Assembly: GCA_014529385.2 (NCBI GenBank)
Contig: CM043968.1
Coordinates: 27,295,013 to 27,359,012, forward strand
Direction of reading: 5' to 3'
Length of the DNA stretch: 64,000 nucleotides
Origin: Adiantum capillus-veneris
Taxonomy: Eukaryota > Streptophyta > Polypodiopsida > Polypodiales > Pteridaceae
Shown here: positions 35,008 through 47,212 of the stretch, piece after piece
Numbering within the stretch: the stretch's first letter is position 1
Layout of the letters: each line of letters opens with the position of its first letter
Program-made: the position numbers and the translations under genes
The notes under the pieces: model-generated
The model's input: only the letters and a program-made list of their open reading frames with translations
Databases searched by the model: none
Told to the model about the DNA's origin: nothing

Positions 35008-36663
35008 TCATTTTGTTTTTGTTTTAGCTTTTCGTACCTGTTTTATTTCCTCTCGCGTTCTTTCTTTTCGATCTTTTGAGAATCTTCCTGATATGTGATC
35101 TTTTACACAATCCGCTGCTTTTCCAAGCATCAAATAGTGAGTTTTACCTTTTATCTTGGGCATCAGGTTCTCTCTTGCTTTGTTTCCTGCTCGTTTCCTC
35201 CTATAGCGTTCCTGGAGTCTAGGGTGTTGATTAGCAAAATCATAAAACTTGACATTTCCGGCTTCCCTTCTACGCTCACTTGAGGTGTCTGAACACTCAT
35301 TATCTGCATCATCATTTACTTTCAGATGTTCAGAGGAGTTATAAAACTCTTCTTGTTCTGGTGGTTCTACCGTCTCATCTTCTCCTGGTAAAATGTTTAC
35401 CATGTAATAGGGTAGCACATCATAGCCATCCTCATCGTAAAATTTTGTTGTTGGACTATCTGTAATGGTACAGACATCCAATGTTTCTAGTATGTGTTCC
35501 CATTCTAGAGGTTCCAAGGCATCTTCAATGAAAGGTTCCAAAATATACTCTTTGTCCTCAATTGCTCTTTCTAAGACGCATTCCTCTCTTCTTAAGCTTC
35601 CACAATGTGAAGCTCCGCACATCCATAGCTCTTTTGGTTGCCCTAACCATGCTGGGAGTTCTGATCCTGCTACTGTAGCTGAATCAAACTCTTCCATAGG
35701 TGTTTGGTTCACATCTTTGTAACTATGGTCTTTTAGGTGTATTTTAGTTGTTGTCTCGTCATGTCTGAGGTATATGTGGTCATAACCCCAATCTTGGACC
35801 ATCTTCAATTGTCGCATGAATGGTCGTCCCAAGATGATCTCATAATTGTTCTTTTTGTTGAAATCGACTATTGCAAATGTATGCTCATACTCGATTCCGC
35901 ACGAAGTGACAATCACTTTTTCTAAGAGTCCTAGAGGCTTCTCCATGAACCCATCTGCCAATTGCAATTTCATTCTGGTAGCCCTCAAAGCTGGTTTTCC
36001 CCATTTTTTCCAGATTTCCTTGGTGGCGATAGCAACTCCCGCTCCACTATCAAGAATAGCTTTGGAAACTACTCGGAATTCTACTGGTTGCATGGTGTTT
36101 CCATCTTCTCCCTTGCAGTACTCTCCAACCTTGTTCAATGGTACTGGCCTAGTGTTTAGTTGAGGCCTGTCCAACTCTCTGATCCCTTCCTGTAGCTTCA
36201 AGGTTGGGTCTTTCACTCCAAATGTTTCTAGGCATTTACCTACTGTGGTCCACATATTTGGCCGTAACCTTAGGAGTTCTGCTAATGTGATGGTGCATGC
36301 CACCGGAGTGGACAACAACTCAATCAATCCTTGCGAATCCATCACCTTGTTAGAAGAAAGTCTTTGAGATGGGATTGCTCTCACCTCCAAATTGGCTTCG
36401 TACTCTCCTAGGTAAGAGGGTAAAGTTTTCAGCGAGTCTGGTTGGTTGTGCCCCGAACTAACTGATCCTTGGTCTCCCCCTTGTGAATGTATCTCAAAGT
36501 TCATTTGTGACCTTGCCTCAAATTCTTCAATAGGAGATAAGGTTACATTCTTTTCTTTTCTCGTGCTATTCATGTGGTTACTCATCCTATTAGCCTCATT
36601 GGCCTCACGGATTTGCTTCCACAGATTGTCTAGACCGTTACAGTCCTTACCCATTTCTGCCAA
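35008..36663 (-). pseudogene. Gypsy A protease region
   Basis: An open stretch of 551 codons. The aspartic protease motif DSGAGVAI lies at about 36051-36028, and ILGRPFMRQL marks the protease end (about 35838-35809). The long acidic tail (to 35008) has no recognised domain. A TAG at 36673-36675 separates it, in the same frame, from the zinc-knuckle part upstream. Several stops lie between 35008 and the RT at 34851. Confidence 0.82.
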
Positions 36664-36672
36664 TGTTTTAGG

Positions 36673-38109
36673 CTAGAACCCGTCACTTGCCTCATCTGGG
36701 GTATTTGGCACTATGATAGGCTCTCCTCTGGACTCATAGGCATTAGTGAGTCTTTCCTTTGTTTCTACATGTTTCTCTAAAGTTGGTTGGATAGGGGTTG
36801 GAGTTGGTGCCTCATGCCAATTTGCAGGTTTACCCAGCGTGTCTTCCATCAATGATTGAGCTGTTTCTATCATCTTTTTACACATTTCCAACCTCTGTTT
36901 TTCTATTTCTGCATATGGATAGGTCATCCACTTTTGCTCCTGGGTTTGGTTCTTTTTGAGTTTAGCTTCATAAGCTTTTAGAAGTGCATCCAACTGCTCA
37001 TTTACCTTGTCAGCTAGTACAGATCCTCCTGATCCTGCACTTTTGGGCTCTGCTATTTCCTTGGGTGCTATGGTTGCAGTGGTGTGTGAACTTAAGCTAG
37101 ATAGATCCTCTAACCGCTCTAAGCTATCCTTTGTATGTTTTAACTCCTCGGATAGAGCTGTTTGCTCTCGTTCCTTCCTGGCTTTCATACGCGCCTTTTT
37201 AGCTTTCCAAGTGCTTCTCTGATCTTTCGTTTCTGAACTTTGGGCATCGGTTTTTGGTTCTTCAACTATGGGTTCGTTCATCCTTCTTTGAGCTTGGGCT
37301 CGTGTTATCGCCTGGATGGGTATGATTGTTTCATTTTCCAATCCTCCACTGGAAGGTACTGTTTCTAGCATGTTCAAGGTGGTTTTTGCTCCTTTGCTCG
37401 GGGTTTTAGGGCAATTGGGAATCAAATGAGTAACTCCACACTCAGTGCAATATGCGTTGACTCTAATGATTTCATCATGAGGACAGTCTCTCAGCCAATG
37501 GTCTCCACCACACTTGTAGCAGGGTCCCTTGGGTTGTTGAGGTGCTCCTTGAGCTCCTCTTTGTTGGTATGTATGTCTCCATCCGCCCATGCCCCCGTTG
37601 GCTATGAACAACAATGTTTGTTCATCTAAGCTATATCTTCCTTCTCCTGCTACCTGTGCAGCAGTTGGTGGTCCTGTATTTCCTATCATGCTCCATGGTT
37701 CTGGTGTCGAGGGCTCTTCCGGGTGATAATAGACAGGGTTTGCCGCATATCCATTGGGATCTTCATAATATGCATGCATAGGCACCAAAGCCTTATCCTC
37801 TGATTCAGTTACGGTTGGTGTGTATCTTATACCGACTAGTCGTAATCCTGGTAGGGGTGGTTGTTGCCCCAACACTGGTTGTGGTCTTTCGATGCCTACA
37901 GGTCCTGGTAGGTTGCCTGCTTGATACCTAGGCATTGGTGGGACTTGAGGAGAAGCTACCGGAGCTTGGGGAGCGTAAGGTCTCTCTCTCACATACCCCT
38001 TGTTATAATAACATTCCTCAGTCCCATGGTTTGTCCATTTTTGTTCAATAGCACACCACTTGGGCTGTTTAGGCTGGGGTTTGGTGTACAAGTTAATCTT
38101 TTTTAGCAC
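36673..38109 (-). pseudogene. Gypsy A Gag C-terminus with zinc knuckles
   Basis: An open stretch of 478 codons. A Pro-rich region comes first. Two zinc knuckles follow, CYKCGGDHWLRDC (about 37524-37486) and CTECGVTHLIPNC (about 37446-37408), both spaced Cx2Cx3Hx4C, one residue shorter than the usual CCHC spacing. A charged, probably coiled-coil stretch lies at about 37230-36840. The upstream Gag core is in another frame, joined by a change in a G-run near 38218. Confidence 0.8.
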
Positions 38110-38203
38110 TTCATCTACAAGCTGCTCTTGGTTTATAGCTACTTCTCCTTTCGGTGCTGTCTTAGAAGACTTGCTTCCACTTTGTTGTGAAGATGAATCG
38201 TCG

Positions 38204-38761
38204 TCAAGGTCCTTGAACTCCCCCTCTTTGTAGATTGTCCACCAGGTAAAGAGCCTCCTTGGTCAACTCATTCAACCTCGTGCTCCTCTTCATATGTAAG
38301 TCTTTCTGGAGATCCGCATTCATTAGTCCTTGGATGAATATCAGCATAAGTCTCGACTGGGTTGACAGTTCTTCAACAAGACAGAACTTAACATATCTTT
38401 TTAGTCTTAGGGCTGCCTTTCGTACGGATTCTCCATCTTTCTGTTTGAATTTATGGATTTGTGAGACGGTATTATGAGCTATCCCCCTTTGTGAGAATTC
38501 CTCGATAAACTCGTCAAACACTTCCTCCATAGACTTAAAGTCTCTACGGTCTACAGAGTCAAACCAAGTGGCAGCATCATCCTCTAGGGTTAGTCCAAAC
38601 CCTGCAAATTTGGTAGGAAAGTCTAACACCTCTTCGGCTCTAATTACACGTACAAAGGCTGCTACATCATCTCTTGGGTCTCTACTTCTTGTGTATTTAT
38701 TGTTTACCCATTTTTGCACCTGAGAGGGTCTAATTCTCCGATGGTCTACAAACCTCATCAT
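38204..38761 (-). pseudogene. Gypsy A Gag core
   Basis: A Retrotrans_gag-type domain: VLDFPTKFAGFGLTLEDDAA, then WFDSVD, FDEFIEEFSQRG and QKDGESVRKAALRLKRYV. It forms the capsid-like shell in gypsy elements. The frame ends at 38204 through a frameshift, so Gag is broken in this copy. Confidence 0.85.
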
Positions 38762-38775
38762 TGGATCTCCACGTC

Positions 38776-39732
38776 CTAATCGATATACCTCCTCAAGTCT
38801 TCTATAAAATAGGATGGTTCTTCTCCCAGTGGTGCTCCTAAGCCATAATTTCTGACGGTTCTCGCTGGAGGTGGTTCACCTCTTCGAACTCGTTCTATGG
38901 GTCGTCCTCCAGGCTCTGTTGACCCTTGAGTCTTTGGCTTACTCTCTCCTTGATACCTTGAATAGAGTGGTGGTTCTTGCAAATCCCTTAGCCCTCGTGC
39001 GACCTGATAACCATCTCAGTTTTGGTCTTGTTCTGCTGTTGCACTCTGTCGGAGCCATGCCTGAAATGATGGCTGGTTTTCTTGTGGGTTTTGGTTTTTG
39101 AATGCTCCTGGACCTGTTGCCCTTTCTACCTCCTTTGGGAGAATACGTTGGTATTCTCGCCCGTATCTATCAACAAAAATTGTACTCTTCCCCATAGCAG
39201 TTTCATAAGAGAATAAGTAAAGAACTTTGTCTTTGCTTAATTCGTTTACGTATGGTTCTTTTCTACGAAATTAAGAGACTATACCCTCACTCTCATGCTT
39301 GTAGATTCCCACGTTCTTGTTATAAGTTGGAACCCTGGATGTTTTCTTATCATACATAAAAATAGCTTCGGGTCGATCAATGTTTGGTGGCGGTTCTTGA
39401 GCTTCTGAAACCATTTTCCCTTTCGCCACCTTATCTCCATATCTGTTGTAATCTTCACGGTTACTAACTATTAGATAGTGGTTCCCCTTTTCGTCTCGAA
39501 ATCTATCTCCATTATCATAGACTTGGATTATCTCCAATCTTTGAGCTAGCCTCTCTTCGATGCAAATGCACTTGCATCCTCGATAGTCAGAATAGACTAG
39601 GGCTCCCCTTGAGTTTGTTCCCTCTAAGAAAATCACCGTGAGTTTGGAATCATTCAAAGGATTCAGGGAGGTGCTTCCTCCTGGCATTGGTCCGTCGTGT
39701 GTGAAACCTCCTGGCTGTTGACTACCCATCAT
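38776..39732 (-). pseudogene. Gypsy A N-terminal Gag extension
   Basis: Open pieces 39732-39271 and 38982-38776, with readable sequence between them (for example RYGREYQRILPKEVERA, about 39165-39115) and stops at about 39270 and 39017. The first piece begins MMGSQQPGGF and contains VYSDYRGCKCICIEERLAQR. I recognise no named domain. Its position directly before the Gag core suggests it was the N-terminus of the polyprotein. Confidence 0.5.
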
Positions 39733-41716
39733 GAAGAAAGATTTGTCTGACGACGTGTCAGTATCACTACCTTCCTCAATAATCGGTGCTAGCGGATCTA
39801 CCTTGCCTGAGTTACACTCTCTTCGGTGGACACTAAGCTACCTTGGTCACCTGCCACCTTCTGGTCTCTAACAATGTATCTTCCTGATCTTAAATTCATC
39901 AAACTTATCAATGCAATTTATCACAAATACAACCACTCACCTGGCAAAGGATCAGTTTCTACACAACTTCTTGCTTTGTTGCTGAATATACCTGTACACA
40001 AGAGTTTAATTTCGGCAATCGAATCAAAGCATTTATCTGCTAGAGGTTATCTTAGTAATGATTGGTATAACTGGAGAGTTAATCTCAACCATTACTGTAT
40101 TTTATACAGTGTTGATGTTCTGGATTAGGTCTGCTACTCTGAAACTGTACTTACCTCGGATGTTGGTCAATTTACGCGAAAAAGTCTGAATTCAGTTTTT
40201 GCTCCGTCAAATGGGTATACAAGGTCCAAATTCACTTCTGAAAGAAGCTCTGGAACCCTTAAGCTAAGTGAAATCTCACTGTCTATGCCTAGTCAAATTT
40301 TCTCTTTAGTAGGCCCCAATAGACATCCTGCGCGTAGGATGTCTCATGCTTTGTTTTGCCTGCTTTTTTGTACTATGGTTTCCCCTTGATGTGCTGAGTC
40401 TACAACTGTTTTTTACTTTTTTATTTGGACACCTATAAGCTGGTCAATGAGTTAGAAATCTGTTCCGACAGCTTGTTGCTGATCTTGATCAGTCTAATCA
40501 ACTCTAATTTGGACCAAAATTGACTAGGAGGCTTGCCTTAGGCTATACAACACCTTGCTATGCTCATTGTCAAAGTCTGGCTTCAATGTCTTGCTTTAGA
40601 CATCCTATGCGTAGGATGTCTTTTTCATCAGAATGGATTCAAACTCAAAGCACAGGCTCCCCTTGAGTTGTGATCACTTTGATATACTCCAAATTTGGTT
40701 TGGAGTCCAAAATCACACATAATACATCCTACACGTAGGATGTCTTTTTGGCCTGTTTGACCCTAGACTTGTCCCACAGTTTCCCCTTGATGTCAGCAAC
40801 CTAATGGTATGCTTGGATTTTGGTTTGGATTTCAAAAGTCCCCAATTTTAGCTGTTCTTGCCTTTTTCAGTCAAAAGTGCTAAAGTCCGCTTTGAACCCA
40901 ATTTTCTCACCCAAATGAGGTGATACCCCTCTCAGTCACTCAATATATCATGCAAGACATGCTCATGCAACCATCTTATGGTTTTGGTCTCAAAATAATG
41001 TTTTGGCACAATTTGGGTAGGATGTCTGGCAATTTCAGTCTATCTGGCCTTATCCTGTCAAGATGTGGTCAAATTTCCACTTTCTAGTTGAAATTAGGGT
41101 AAACCCTACCTTCTGAACACACTGGTCAACTCAAAATCCCAAAATTCCCACCAGATTAGCGTGTAGACATCCTACGCGTAGGATGTCTCCTGGCTTGAAA
41201 TTAATTTTTTTCCCGACAGAAATGCTCCTGATGCTCTGTAGATCTATCAAAAACACTCACAATAACTTTTGGACTTCACTTAGGCTTTCAAACACACTTT
41301 TGCATCTTTTTGCGTCTTCTACAAACTTGTGATGACTTTACCAAGCAAGTATACATACATGAAATGCTCTAGATCCAGAATCATGATGTCCTACTTACTC
41401 TACTCCTACTTATCATGTGAAATGGTGATAATGATGTTTTGGTTGCTTTTTGGCCTCTCCGAACTCTGAAGCTCTCCTCTCACCGCTTCTACCACTCCAA
41501 CTCCTACTCAAGACTCGACTATTACCTAAACTATCTTGGTCCACCTAGTCTACCTAAGTCGAAGGATCTAGGCCAAACACACGCTTCCTAGACTCCCTCT
41601 AAGACCTAGAGAGTCCTCCACCCTCTGATCCTATCTAAATGTAAAACGAGACTCTTGGCAAGCCAAAAATTCCAATCCTCAAGGATTAGTCTCGGTCACC
41701 TACCTAAGGTTTTCGT
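39733..41716 (-). other. Gypsy A untranslated leader with repeated palindromes
   Basis: About 2 kb between the primer site and the Gag region with no open frame of note. It contains four copies of a 20-24-bp palindrome (ACATCCTACGCGTAGGATGT and variants) and a half-copy, described separately. Confidence 0.7.
40321..41188. repeat. Four dispersed 24-bp palindromes in the gypsy A leader
   Basis: Copies lie at 40321-40344, 40598-40621, 40723-40745 and 41165-41188. The last is a perfect palindrome of 24 bp (core ACATCCTACGCGTAGGATGT). The others differ by one to three bases near the centre. Half-copies GTAGGATGTCTGGC occur at about 41017 and, inside the LTR, at about 42087. The sequence between the copies is unrelated, so this is not a tandem array. 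Confidence 0.9.
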
Positions 41717-41733
41717 CCCCGACAGCGGCGCCA
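41717..41733 (-). promoter_or_regulatory. Primer binding site, tRNA-Asp type
   Basis: On the minus strand TGGCGCCGCTGTCGGGG lies one base inside the LTR end. It is complementary to the 3' end of plant tRNA-Asp with two differences. Confidence 0.88.
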
Positions 41734-41734
41734 A

Positions 41735-42669
41735 TGTTAGACGGATACGCCGCGATGGACGTCAGCACAGCGAGAACTCACCTAACATATAATGTCAGCT
41801 AAGGATGAAGCTCGACCCGCAGACGCGTGGAAGCAAGCATAAGGTGTTAACCTACACTCGACCGACTCCTAACTAATTCCTACAGAGGTCTCTACCAATT
41901 GTTTAAGTCACACCCTTCAAGAGTGCATAAGAGGAAACTTCCTACAACGCTTTCTAGAGCCGAACACCCATCAAACAATCTCAAAACACCATAGAACTTG
42001 AAGGAGACCCTACTAACACCAATAGGTCGCTCTCCCTAAGGTCTATGAACCAAAATCCCAACCCAAAACACCCGGTGCAAAATCACGTAGGATGTCTGGC
42101 TGAAATCTGCAAGTCTTCGTTTCCGAAATCTAAAGTGCCTAATGTGTAGTTCTACTCAATGTGAACGCATGGATATGCTACAATGCAAAATCAGACAACG
42201 TATGCTCACCCAAACACCAGATGAAGCTCGTCGAAGGAGCTTGCAAAACCGGACCGTACGCGCACAATGTGGGTATCGGTGCGTAGCTCTCGTCGGGGGC
42301 AACACGCTGCACTTCTCAGCACTCGATTCCGACCACCGGTGCACACGTAACGTCAAGATGAAGCTCACACACTCTCTCGTACACAGTATGCTCACTCACA
42401 GACTTCAAAACATGTTTTTTAAAAATGACAAAAGGTTTTTTATTAAGGTCAAAAAGTGGTATATATACCTTACAATTCTCAAACCCTAAAGTTCCAAAAT
42501 CAACCATCTACTCAATCTAACTTATCAAAACTGGGATACAATCTGGAAACTTCTGTAAGTCCGAATATTTACAAGGTGAAAACTCAGGTTTTCCTTAATG
42601 AATGAATAATTACAAAAATAATAATCTTCCGAGTATTTAGTTTCGGTGGGGTGTGTCCAGCTTCTAACA
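41735..42669 (-). repeat. Gypsy A 5' LTR, 935 bp
   Basis: The LTR is bounded by TGTTAGA (41735) and TCTAACA (to 42669), a perfect short inverted repeat, with the primer site directly inside. No second copy was found in the window. Confidence 0.82.
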
Positions 42670-43400
42670 CAGTCTCAGACCCCACTTTAGGTCAAGTTCC
42701 AAAAACGCGATTATTAACAGCAATGGATTTTTGACCTAGTCGTTTTCGACCCAGAATGCATCTAAATGCTTAGCAATGAGACCCCAATACCCCGCCTATG
42801 CTTAGTTTTTGATTTAAAAGTGTAAATTCCTAGTTATGATGAAATTAGGCCGCAGGTTGGCCGCGGGTTGGCGACGCCAAAAGCTACGAAATACTATGAA
42901 TGGCTTACGTCAATGCGTAGAGCTCTTACCTGCAATTGCAATGCAACAAACGCAATCGCAATGTGACAACCGGAGAGAGAGTAGGAAGCGCAAGAAGGAG
43001 AGAAGTGAGTGCCGTTAGCTCACACTGTGTATTTCTTATCCAAAAACTTATAAACATATTACAAAAATTGGCTTTTATACCTTAGCCAAGGTTCTTCAGT
43101 AGTCAAAACTAATAATCTGGAGTTCTACCAAAGCTAGGTAATGACTGGCTGATACAATCTGGAAGCTTGTAGACCTGGCTCATTAATTATAGAGTCTATC
43201 CGAGAAAATAGGAGTTACAATATTCCCGATTTATCAAAATAATAAATGTTTTACAAAGAGAACTCTGAAAAATGGTGTCCGTGTTAGCTTGCTACTAACA
43301 GCTCGCGAGGCGGTCTTTAAGTGCTTGAAGAGCTTTTTGATATTGGATGCGTCGTTCTTTCTCAGGGACTTGCAAAAATTGAATAGTAACTTTATTCTTT
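42670..43400. other. LTR-like degenerate sequence, no gene
   Basis: No gene is recognised. Part of it (about 42860-43305) parallels the right half of the gypsy A LTR in layout and a few words (GATACAATCTGGAA, and an end in CTAACA), suggesting a related, diverged LTR fragment. Confidence 0.4.
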
Positions 43401-46400
43401 AGTTCTATGGCTGAATATCCGACGAACCTTGTAGTCAAATTGCTGATCTCTTACTAGTCCAAAAATCTTTGTACGCCATGTGAAGAACCGGTGTAAAAAG
43501 ATTCTTCAAATGCCACATATTGTTCGATGGAAGGAACATGCATCTGGCATAGAAGCCGTAAAGAACTTCTTCTGAATGTTTCCCACTTAAATCATAGCAT
43601 AAGCCCTGGTTACCTTCTAAAAAGGACATCCATGGGGCTCTTGTTTGTTCAGGATCATGAAAAACTTGGATACATGTGAGCATCATTCTATAGATTTAAA
43701 AAAGCATTGCACACCAGAGGTCAGGGAGGCTCTTGAAGAAGTTCATGGTGCCCATTAGGGTTTTCAACATGTATTCTTCAGTTGGGCTGGTCCTTGCTTT
43801 GGAGCTGGCAGTTTTGGGTAGTTAAGCAAAGTCGGCCTTTTCTTTTGTAGTGCTTCATGTGCTTGCCAGGTTCTTACCCTTGGTACATGATAGAATGTTG
43901 GGTCCTTTTGAATTGATGTTGGTGCCCTTGTAAACAATATGAGATACCTTGAGTTTTTGTTGAGCCAATTTTTCCTCCATGTGGGGTAAGGTGCATCTGA
44001 CCCCTCTTCTTGCATATCCTTGTAGAGTCTTTTACTTGCAAAACAGATCCACCTTTATCAAAGGATATGGCAGTGAATGTTGATGCCAATGAGTATTGAT
44101 TTGATTGGGAGTGAGTTGAGTTACATTGACAGAGTGAAGGACCCTCAACTCCCAATCCATAGCCGCTTTCCATTCAACATTCACTTCTTGAACAATCTGC
44201 TCTTTAAGTGCATCTTCTTCAGCTTTAGAGAGCTGGACCATTGACACTTTTTCTTCTTCTGTGATTGGTACCTAGAATTGAAAACTTTATGTTTGTGCTT
44301 AAGTTGGTTGTGTTTCTATTTCTGCAAAGGAGATTGACGGTATCTCTAGATTCGGCTGTTCCGATGTACTTGCCTCCTCCTGAGTTTCCACATTCCCTTC
44401 TTTCAGCAAACTGATTAGCTTTTTTTTAATTCTTCTATCTCTTTAAGCAATTGCTCTTCCGTTTGCATGTGTATTAGGACGAGGTCCATTATTTGTTCTT
44501 GTTCCAGCTTCAACTCAAGTTCCAATTCTTTGTTTTTTCTTTCTAAAGTTTTGTAAACTTCATTAGTCCCCCTTGAGTGAAGCTATTGCTAGGTTTTTCC
44601 TTATTTGCCTTAGAAATTCCGCTTGGCCATTGATTCTTTGCTCTAAGTATTGCAAAGAAGCATTTGCTACATTCAACTGTACCTGGAGCTTTTGTACTGT
44701 GACTTAGTAGTGCTCATAAGTTCATTTGTCACCCCAATTAGCTGTTGTTTCTTACTTTTACAGGCATCCGATAACTTTGTGAGGAGTTTCCCTAGCTCTT
44801 TCATCTCTTTTTCTTGCTTTTCCTTGACGTTTTGGTGTTGTTATGCTTCATTCTTGAGCTCTTTGATTTGGCCTTGAAGATTTTCAATGATATTCATTCC
44901 GTCTTCAAGGTCGCCTTGGAGCGCATCAATCACCTGTTCAAGTTCTCGAGCTTTAGCACTGCGTCTAAGAGTTGCTGTTCACATTTTCTCAGTCATCAGC
45001 TGCATCTGCTTTGCATATTCATTGACTTGGGTGATACCTTCATCCATTGTTTCCCACTCTTTGAATTATGCTTGAGGCTCTTTAGAAGTTCCAACCTCAT
45101 CTTTGGTTGTTTCTTTTGGTTGTTCTTGATTGGCTTCCTTCTCTTTCTTTAACCCATCTCCTTTTATTTCCCTACCTTCATCTATTTGGTTAGTTGATGA
45201 AGAGCTTGGACTAGGAAGCAGCTCATTCCCTTGTTTGGTATTTGGTGAGGATGGTATAGTTGTGTTTCAGTTGGTTTCCCAACGTCTGCTTGCTATGGTT
45301 GTTGAGAAATTGACTCTTCTCTGGCTTTTCTTTGAGCTTCAGCTAATGCCTCTTGTATCTTCAAGGCTTCAGCTTCCGTATATATCCTTTCTAGCATGTC
45401 CTTAGGATCTTCTTTGATCTTCTTCTCAGGGTTTTTGGTTCTAGGACCCTTGAATTTCCTTGGGATTCCATAGATCTGAAGTCTTTCCTGTAGCTTGTGA
45501 CTTCTTCATAAGATTCCTTTTCTCTTTCGAATCTCGCCTTTTTTTGTGGAGGTTCTTCCTGAGGGCGGCCACTGCCTTTCTTTTCATCTCTTCCCTTCTT
45601 GCCCTTTTTTCTTCATTTTCTGAACTTTCTTCACTATTGTGGACTTCAAGTGAGATTTTTGCTGACTCTTCATTTGAATTATAAATCTATTTCTTCTTTG
45701 ATCTTTAGCTTGTGGAGAGGAATGAGCTTTCTTTGTGATTATTCATGTGTTTTGATCTGGGGCTAGTGGTAAGTTATCGGCCATCCCAATGGCATGGTAT
45801 GCAATTTGGGTCAAGAGTTCTGGAGCTCCTAAGTATGTGACTTTTCCTTCATTCTTTGTGCTCTTGAGTGTTGTAAGCACATACTAAGCATGATCTATTG
45901 ATTGTCTACTTGATGACTTCATACCTATGTGAAGGTAATTGCAATAGCATGATTTGGGGTAGTGTACCTTGGTGGTTTCTTGGCAAGGAAGTGGAAGTGT
46001 TGGTGGTATAGGTGAGCGGGATCCTCTACTTGCTTTAGCATAATATCAGAGAAGGTGGTGACATCTGTACTCTTTGTGAATGTTCCAATTGTTTTCCTAT
46101 CTTTGGCTCTCATTGCATACCTTCAAAGAGCAGCTTTAGTGCTTCAACCACTATGTCTTTGTTGATGACTACCTCGACTTTGTGTCCTTGCTGATATGTA
46201 TCTAAGCAGATCTATCCCCTTTAATCGTGGACAGTAGTTCGTAAGCCCTTTGGAAGGTTACTCCATATGGTTCTTGATCATAAAATGCTCAAAGTCCCAA
46301 CCTCCTGTTGGCTTCTTTCGTGGCTGGCTTAGCTTCTACATCATAGACTTCCTTCAATAGCAATTGCAACCCCACCTGACTTCCATCTTCACTTTTGAAT

Positions 46401-46560
46401 TTGCTGGTGAAGACTGTGGTGTTGTGCTCCTCAAGCTGTTCTTTCAACAAGTAGGTTACTTTGGTTGTTTTCACAGAGCTGGTGGGCTCCAACTAATATG
46501 GTGGAAACTCCTGTAGCTTTTCTTTTTGGGTCTTTCTCTTCTTTTCTTTCTCATCAGCTT
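43400..46560 (-). pseudogene. Degenerate minus-strand coding region with coiled coil, unrecognised
   Basis: Short open pieces at 46492-46289, 46113-45925, 44247-44032, 44015-43764 and 43686-43435, in different frames, with stops between. From about 45700 to 44300 the translation is Lys/Glu/Gln-rich, as in a long coiled coil. Words such as AEEDALKEQIVQEVNVEWKA look like real protein. I recognise no domain. It may be an accessory open frame of an older gypsy element whose leader lies beyond the inserted element B (55476 onward). Confidence 0.4.
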
Positions 46561-46617
46561 GCATTGCGCCTATTAGGAAAATACACTTTTAAAGTTAGAA
46601 AAACCCACAAATTTTAC

Positions 46618-46622
46618 TCTAA
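46618..46622. other. Target site duplication TCTAA, left copy
   Basis: TCTAA directly before the element B LTR matches 55471-55475 directly after the other LTR. Confidence 0.95.
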
Positions 46623-46872
46623 TGTGCGCTCCTTGCCGCACTGTCGAAGCAAGGGACTTGCCAATACACCGTATGCGAGCCACAAACGGCTCCAAGCACA
46701 CAACAAGCCTAAACTAGCAAGCTCAAGAAAACAAAGGGTGTGTCACTCACCGCTCTACGCTCGCCTTCGTGGTGGATTCCTCGCCGCGATGAAGAAGAAG
46801 CTGCAGACGTGCCGCGCTCAACCGCTTCGCCGCCGTCGTGCCTTCGTAATGCTCGATCGCACACACACTCTC

Positions 46873-46905
<33 letters not shown>

Positions 46906-47198
46906 AGGAGGTGAAGAAGAAGAAGATGGAGATGGAGCAAGAGCACTCTTCAATTGCACAAATGAGAGAATCAGTAAAAATTAGGTTTAGTTGGCTTTTA
47001 TAGGAGCTCACCCCATTCACACTTGGGCGCCCATGCTTAACCAACTAATCCCTTGAATGTCCAAGTTAAAGTGCGCCTCTCATCGGCGATCACTCTACCT
47101 TTCCCTATTGGTCCGACAAGCCCGGTACCTGACTCTAAATCATACATAATACGCGTCCATCGTAGGTGATGGGTGTCCGTGTGCCATGAGGGTTAACA
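46623..47198 (-). repeat. Element B 3' LTR, 576 bp
   Basis: Minus-strand sequence starts TGTTAACCCTCATGG and ends GGAGCGCACA. It contains a CT/CA run at about 46872-46905 and a TATA-like TTTTATAGG on the plus side near 46996 (TATAAAAG on the minus strand). Confidence 0.95.
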
Positions 47199-47212
47199 TG
47201 CCCCCCTTCCTG
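47199..47212 (-). promoter_or_regulatory. Polypurine tract of element B
   Basis: On the minus strand AGGAAGGGGGGCA lies directly before the 3' LTR. The same 11-mer AGGAAGGGGGG recurs at 48811-48821 and 49123-49133. Confidence 0.85.

Larger units (their letters stand above)
33090..42669 (-). mobile_element. Old Ty3/gypsy element A, single LTR, 3' end lost
   Basis: On the minus strand: LTR (42669-41735), tRNA-Asp primer site, long leader, Gag, zinc knuckles, protease, reverse transcriptase and RNase H. The element breaks off at the start of integrase (about 33090). No 3' LTR was found on the left. At least three frameshifts and several stops mark it as old and dead. The tRNA-Asp primer and domain order suit the non-chromoviral (Tat/Athila-like) plant gypsy group. 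The assignment to a lineage is inference. Confidence 0.85.

Noticed and set aside
40321-41188. Leader palindromes as a miniature inverted-repeat transposon
   Set aside because: The copies are only 24 bp with unrelated sequence between them and no target duplications, so they are not MITE ends.
46465-47003. Plus-strand open frames inside the element B LTRs, duplicated at 54760-55275
   Set aside because: They lie in LTR sequence, differ in frame after the CT run, and show no protein motif.
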